In this document: piece after piece, positions 7,929 through 8,692 of the stretch | How the letters are laid out: every line of letters starts with the position of its first letter | Numbering within the stretch: position 1 is the first letter of the stretch | Source of the DNA: an uncultured Pseudomonadota bacterium | GTDB lineage: Bacteria > Pseudomonadota > Gammaproteobacteria > Methylococcales > Methylomonadaceae | DNA: 8,692 nt | Reading direction: 5' to 3' | NCBI GenBank assembly: GCA_903931355.1 | Contig: CAIZCB010000358.1 | Span: 1 to 8,692, forward strand | Notes under the pieces: model-generated | Told to the model about the DNA's origin: nothing | The model's database searches: none | The model's input: only the letters and a program-made list of their open reading frames with translations | Position numbers and translations under genes: made by a program

Positions 7929-7958
7929 AGATAATTGATTTGATCTCGGCAATTATCT
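7929..7958. repeat. Perfect 9-bp inverted repeat in the divergent promoter region, candidate operator
   Basis: AGATAATTG (7929-7937) and CAATTATCT (7950-7958) are exact reverse complements separated by 12 nt, with half-site centres about 21 bp apart. That spacing places both on the same DNA face, as dimeric regulators require. The element is 34 nt upstream of the DUF3142 ATG and 61 nt upstream of the NlpE-like ATG, so one regulator could control both. The region is AT-rich, which raises the chance of random symmetry. Confidence 0.4.
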
Positions 7959-7985
7959 TGGTAACCTGTAGGCAACGCTTTTAAA
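7958..7985 (+). promoter_or_regulatory. Tentative promoter of the NlpE-like gene
   Basis: TTGGTA (7958-7963) and TTTAAA (7980-7985) are separated by 16 bp, each matching four of six sigma-70 consensus bases. This would give a leader of about 28 nt. The -35 abuts the right arm of the inverted repeat at 7929-7958, a usual place for an activator or repressor. No Shine-Dalgarno core is visible before the ATG at 8020. Confidence 0.25.
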
Positions 7986-8019
7986 CGATTATTTTACGAA
8001 CAGAAACACAAAATCCAAT

Positions 8020-8577
8020 ATGAAAACATTAAACAAAAAAATTAAAAAAAATGTGACGTTGATTTGTTTCGGCGCTTTACTCTCAACATTTGGCTCTGCT
8101 TGGGCCGAATCTGATATGCAGCTTCAAGAAAAAGCGCTTAAAGCGCGTGAGTTAATCCGTCGTGGCGAGATGGGCGATCATGCTGAGCACGCTAATCACA
8201 CTGAAAACGCCGATCCAACTTTAGGTTATCGTGGGGTTTTCTATGGTTACTTGCCATGTGACGAAAAAGATTGTGATGGTTTGAAAATGACTATGTCATT
8301 AAAACAGAAGAACAATTATCTGATCGTTAGTCAGTACGCTAAATCATCTAGCCGTGAGTATTTCGAAAAAGGTAAATACGTATGGGATGAGAAAACCAAA
8401 ATTGTCTCATTAACGCCAAATAACAATGGCCCTAAGCGTCAGTTCAAAATCGAAGATCAAGCCGCGTTGGTGTTACTTAACAGCGATGGCACGGTGCCAA
8501 CTCGTAACAAAGACGATTACACCTTAACCCGCAACGACACCGATAAATCGAAGACTCGCGAAGTGCATATTCATTAA
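8020..8577 (+). CDS. Secreted NlpE N-terminal-domain-like protein with histidine-rich segment
   Basis: The 185-residue product starts with a basic, hydrophobic Sec signal ending in SAWA (cleavage after Ala29). There is no lipobox, so unlike E. coli NlpE it should be a free periplasmic protein. A charged helix (about 34-50) is followed by a His-rich stretch (His54, His57, His60 in GDHAEHANH). An NlpE-N-type beta barrel follows, about 68-170: YRGVFYGYLPC, the strands LKMTMSLKQKNNYLIV, GKYVWDEKTKIVSL and FKIEDQAALVLLNSDG. The family's CxxC after the first strand is here a CX4C (Cys80, Cys85). The C-terminal OB domain of E. coli NlpE is absent. The protein ends REVHIH. NlpE signals surface contact and copper or envelope stress to Cpx. 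Here a metal-related periplasmic role is inferred from the His and Cys residues. It is divergent from the DUF3142 gene and convergent with an ACR3-like gene. Confidence 0.85.
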   Translation: MKTLNKKIKKNVTLICFGALLSTFGSAWAESDMQLQEKALKARELIRRGEMGDHAEHANHTENADPTLGYRGVFYGYLPCDEKDCDGLKMTMSLKQKNNYLIVSQYAKSSSREYFEKGKYVWDEKTKIVSLTPNNNGPKRQFKIEDQAALVLLNSDGTVPTRNKDDYTLTRNDTDKSKTREVHIH

Positions 8578-8584
8578 GTGAAGG

Positions 8585-8618
8585 TTTGGGGTTCAATTGT
8601 TAGCGATTGAACCCCAAA
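8585..8618. terminator. Long intergenic hairpin between convergent genes, terminator-like but without U tract
   Basis: TTTGGGGTTCAAT (8585-8597) pairs perfectly with ATTGAACCCCAAA (8606-8618). One G-U and one G-C pair extend this to a 15-bp stem with the tetraloop TTAG. It lies 8 nt after the NlpE-like stop and 7 nt beyond the stop of the convergent gene, so it is well placed to end both transcripts. Neither side has a T run after the stem (ACAGC on plus, CCTTCAC on minus), so it is not a canonical intrinsic terminator. It may instead mainly stabilise 3' ends. Confidence 0.55.
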
Positions 8619-8624
8619 ACAGCA

Positions 8625-8692
8625 TTAGTCAAAATACTTTTTAAACCAAAACGCCACATTCACCAAGCCTATCATTACCGGTACTTCAATCA
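8625..8692 (-). CDS. C-terminal end of an ACR3-family arsenite efflux transporter (partial)
   Basis: Only the last 21 codons plus a partial codon are inside the window, ending at TAA (8627-8625). The residues read (L/M/V)IEVPVMIGLVNVAFWFKKYFD: a hydrophobic helix followed by a basic-aromatic tail. In ACR3-type arsenite permeases the final membrane helix typically carries a PLxEVPVM...LV-V pattern with a short basic tail, and this matches. ACR3 proteins are inner-membrane transporters that export arsenite, usually in ars operons. The assignment rests on a very short stretch, so another ten-helix transporter remains possible. The gene is convergent with the NlpE-like gene, and the rest lies past the right edge. 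Confidence 0.6.
   Translation of the reverse strand, partial: IEVPVMIGLVNVAFWFKKYFD

Noticed and set aside
7895..7975. N-terminal extension of the DUF3142 gene from a TTG at 7975
   Set aside because: It would bury the lipoprotein signal 27 residues inside the protein; the ATG at 7894 gives a textbook leader with lipobox LSAC.

Overview
The window is 8.7 kb of ordinary-composition, moderately AT-leaning bacterial chromosome with dense coding. It has signal peptides, lipoprotein leaders and a tripartite RND efflux pump, so it comes from a Gram-negative cell. Protein style (HAE1-type RND pump, NlpE-like domain, DUF3142 lipoprotein, ACR3-type transporter) suggests a gammaproteobacterium. A methanotroph-like or related lineage is possible, but no marker gene here fixes the taxon. 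I see no tRNA, rRNA, CRISPR array, insertion sequence or phage gene.

Layout, left to right. (1) Positions 3-164 hold the last 53 codons of an unrecognised plus-strand gene, followed by a good intrinsic terminator (205-240). (2) Positions 248-4428 on the minus strand hold an efflux operon: a lipidated membrane-fusion adaptor (3322-4428) overlapping by 4 nt the RND permease (248-3325). All the proton-relay residues of the permease are present. No outer-membrane factor and no regulator lie beside it. (3) Positions 4519-7894 on the minus strand hold a two-gene unit: a DUF3142 lipoprotein (6656-7894) overlapping by 11 nt a large TPR-like protein with a signal peptide and a C-terminal membrane anchor (4519-6666). 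The role of this pair is not known to me and it is the least explained part of the window. (4) Positions 7895-8019 are a divergent intergenic region containing a perfect 9-bp inverted repeat. (5) Positions 8020-8577 on the plus strand encode a secreted, non-lipidated NlpE-N-like protein with a histidine-rich stretch. (6) A long perfect hairpin (8585-8618) separates it from the C-terminal end of a convergent gene (8625-8692, minus strand), whose 21 visible residues look like an ACR3-family arsenite efflux transporter.

How the genes may work together: every gene with a readable identity acts in the cell envelope. The adaptor and permease should form an inner-membrane/periplasm efflux assembly that borrows a TolC-like channel encoded elsewhere. 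The NlpE-like protein and the ACR3-like end hint at metal or metalloid stress. The DUF3142/TPR pair is predicted to form an outer-membrane-facing lipoprotein plus an inner-membrane-anchored periplasmic scaffold. Linking that pair to the NlpE-like gene through a shared divergent promoter region is my inference from layout only.
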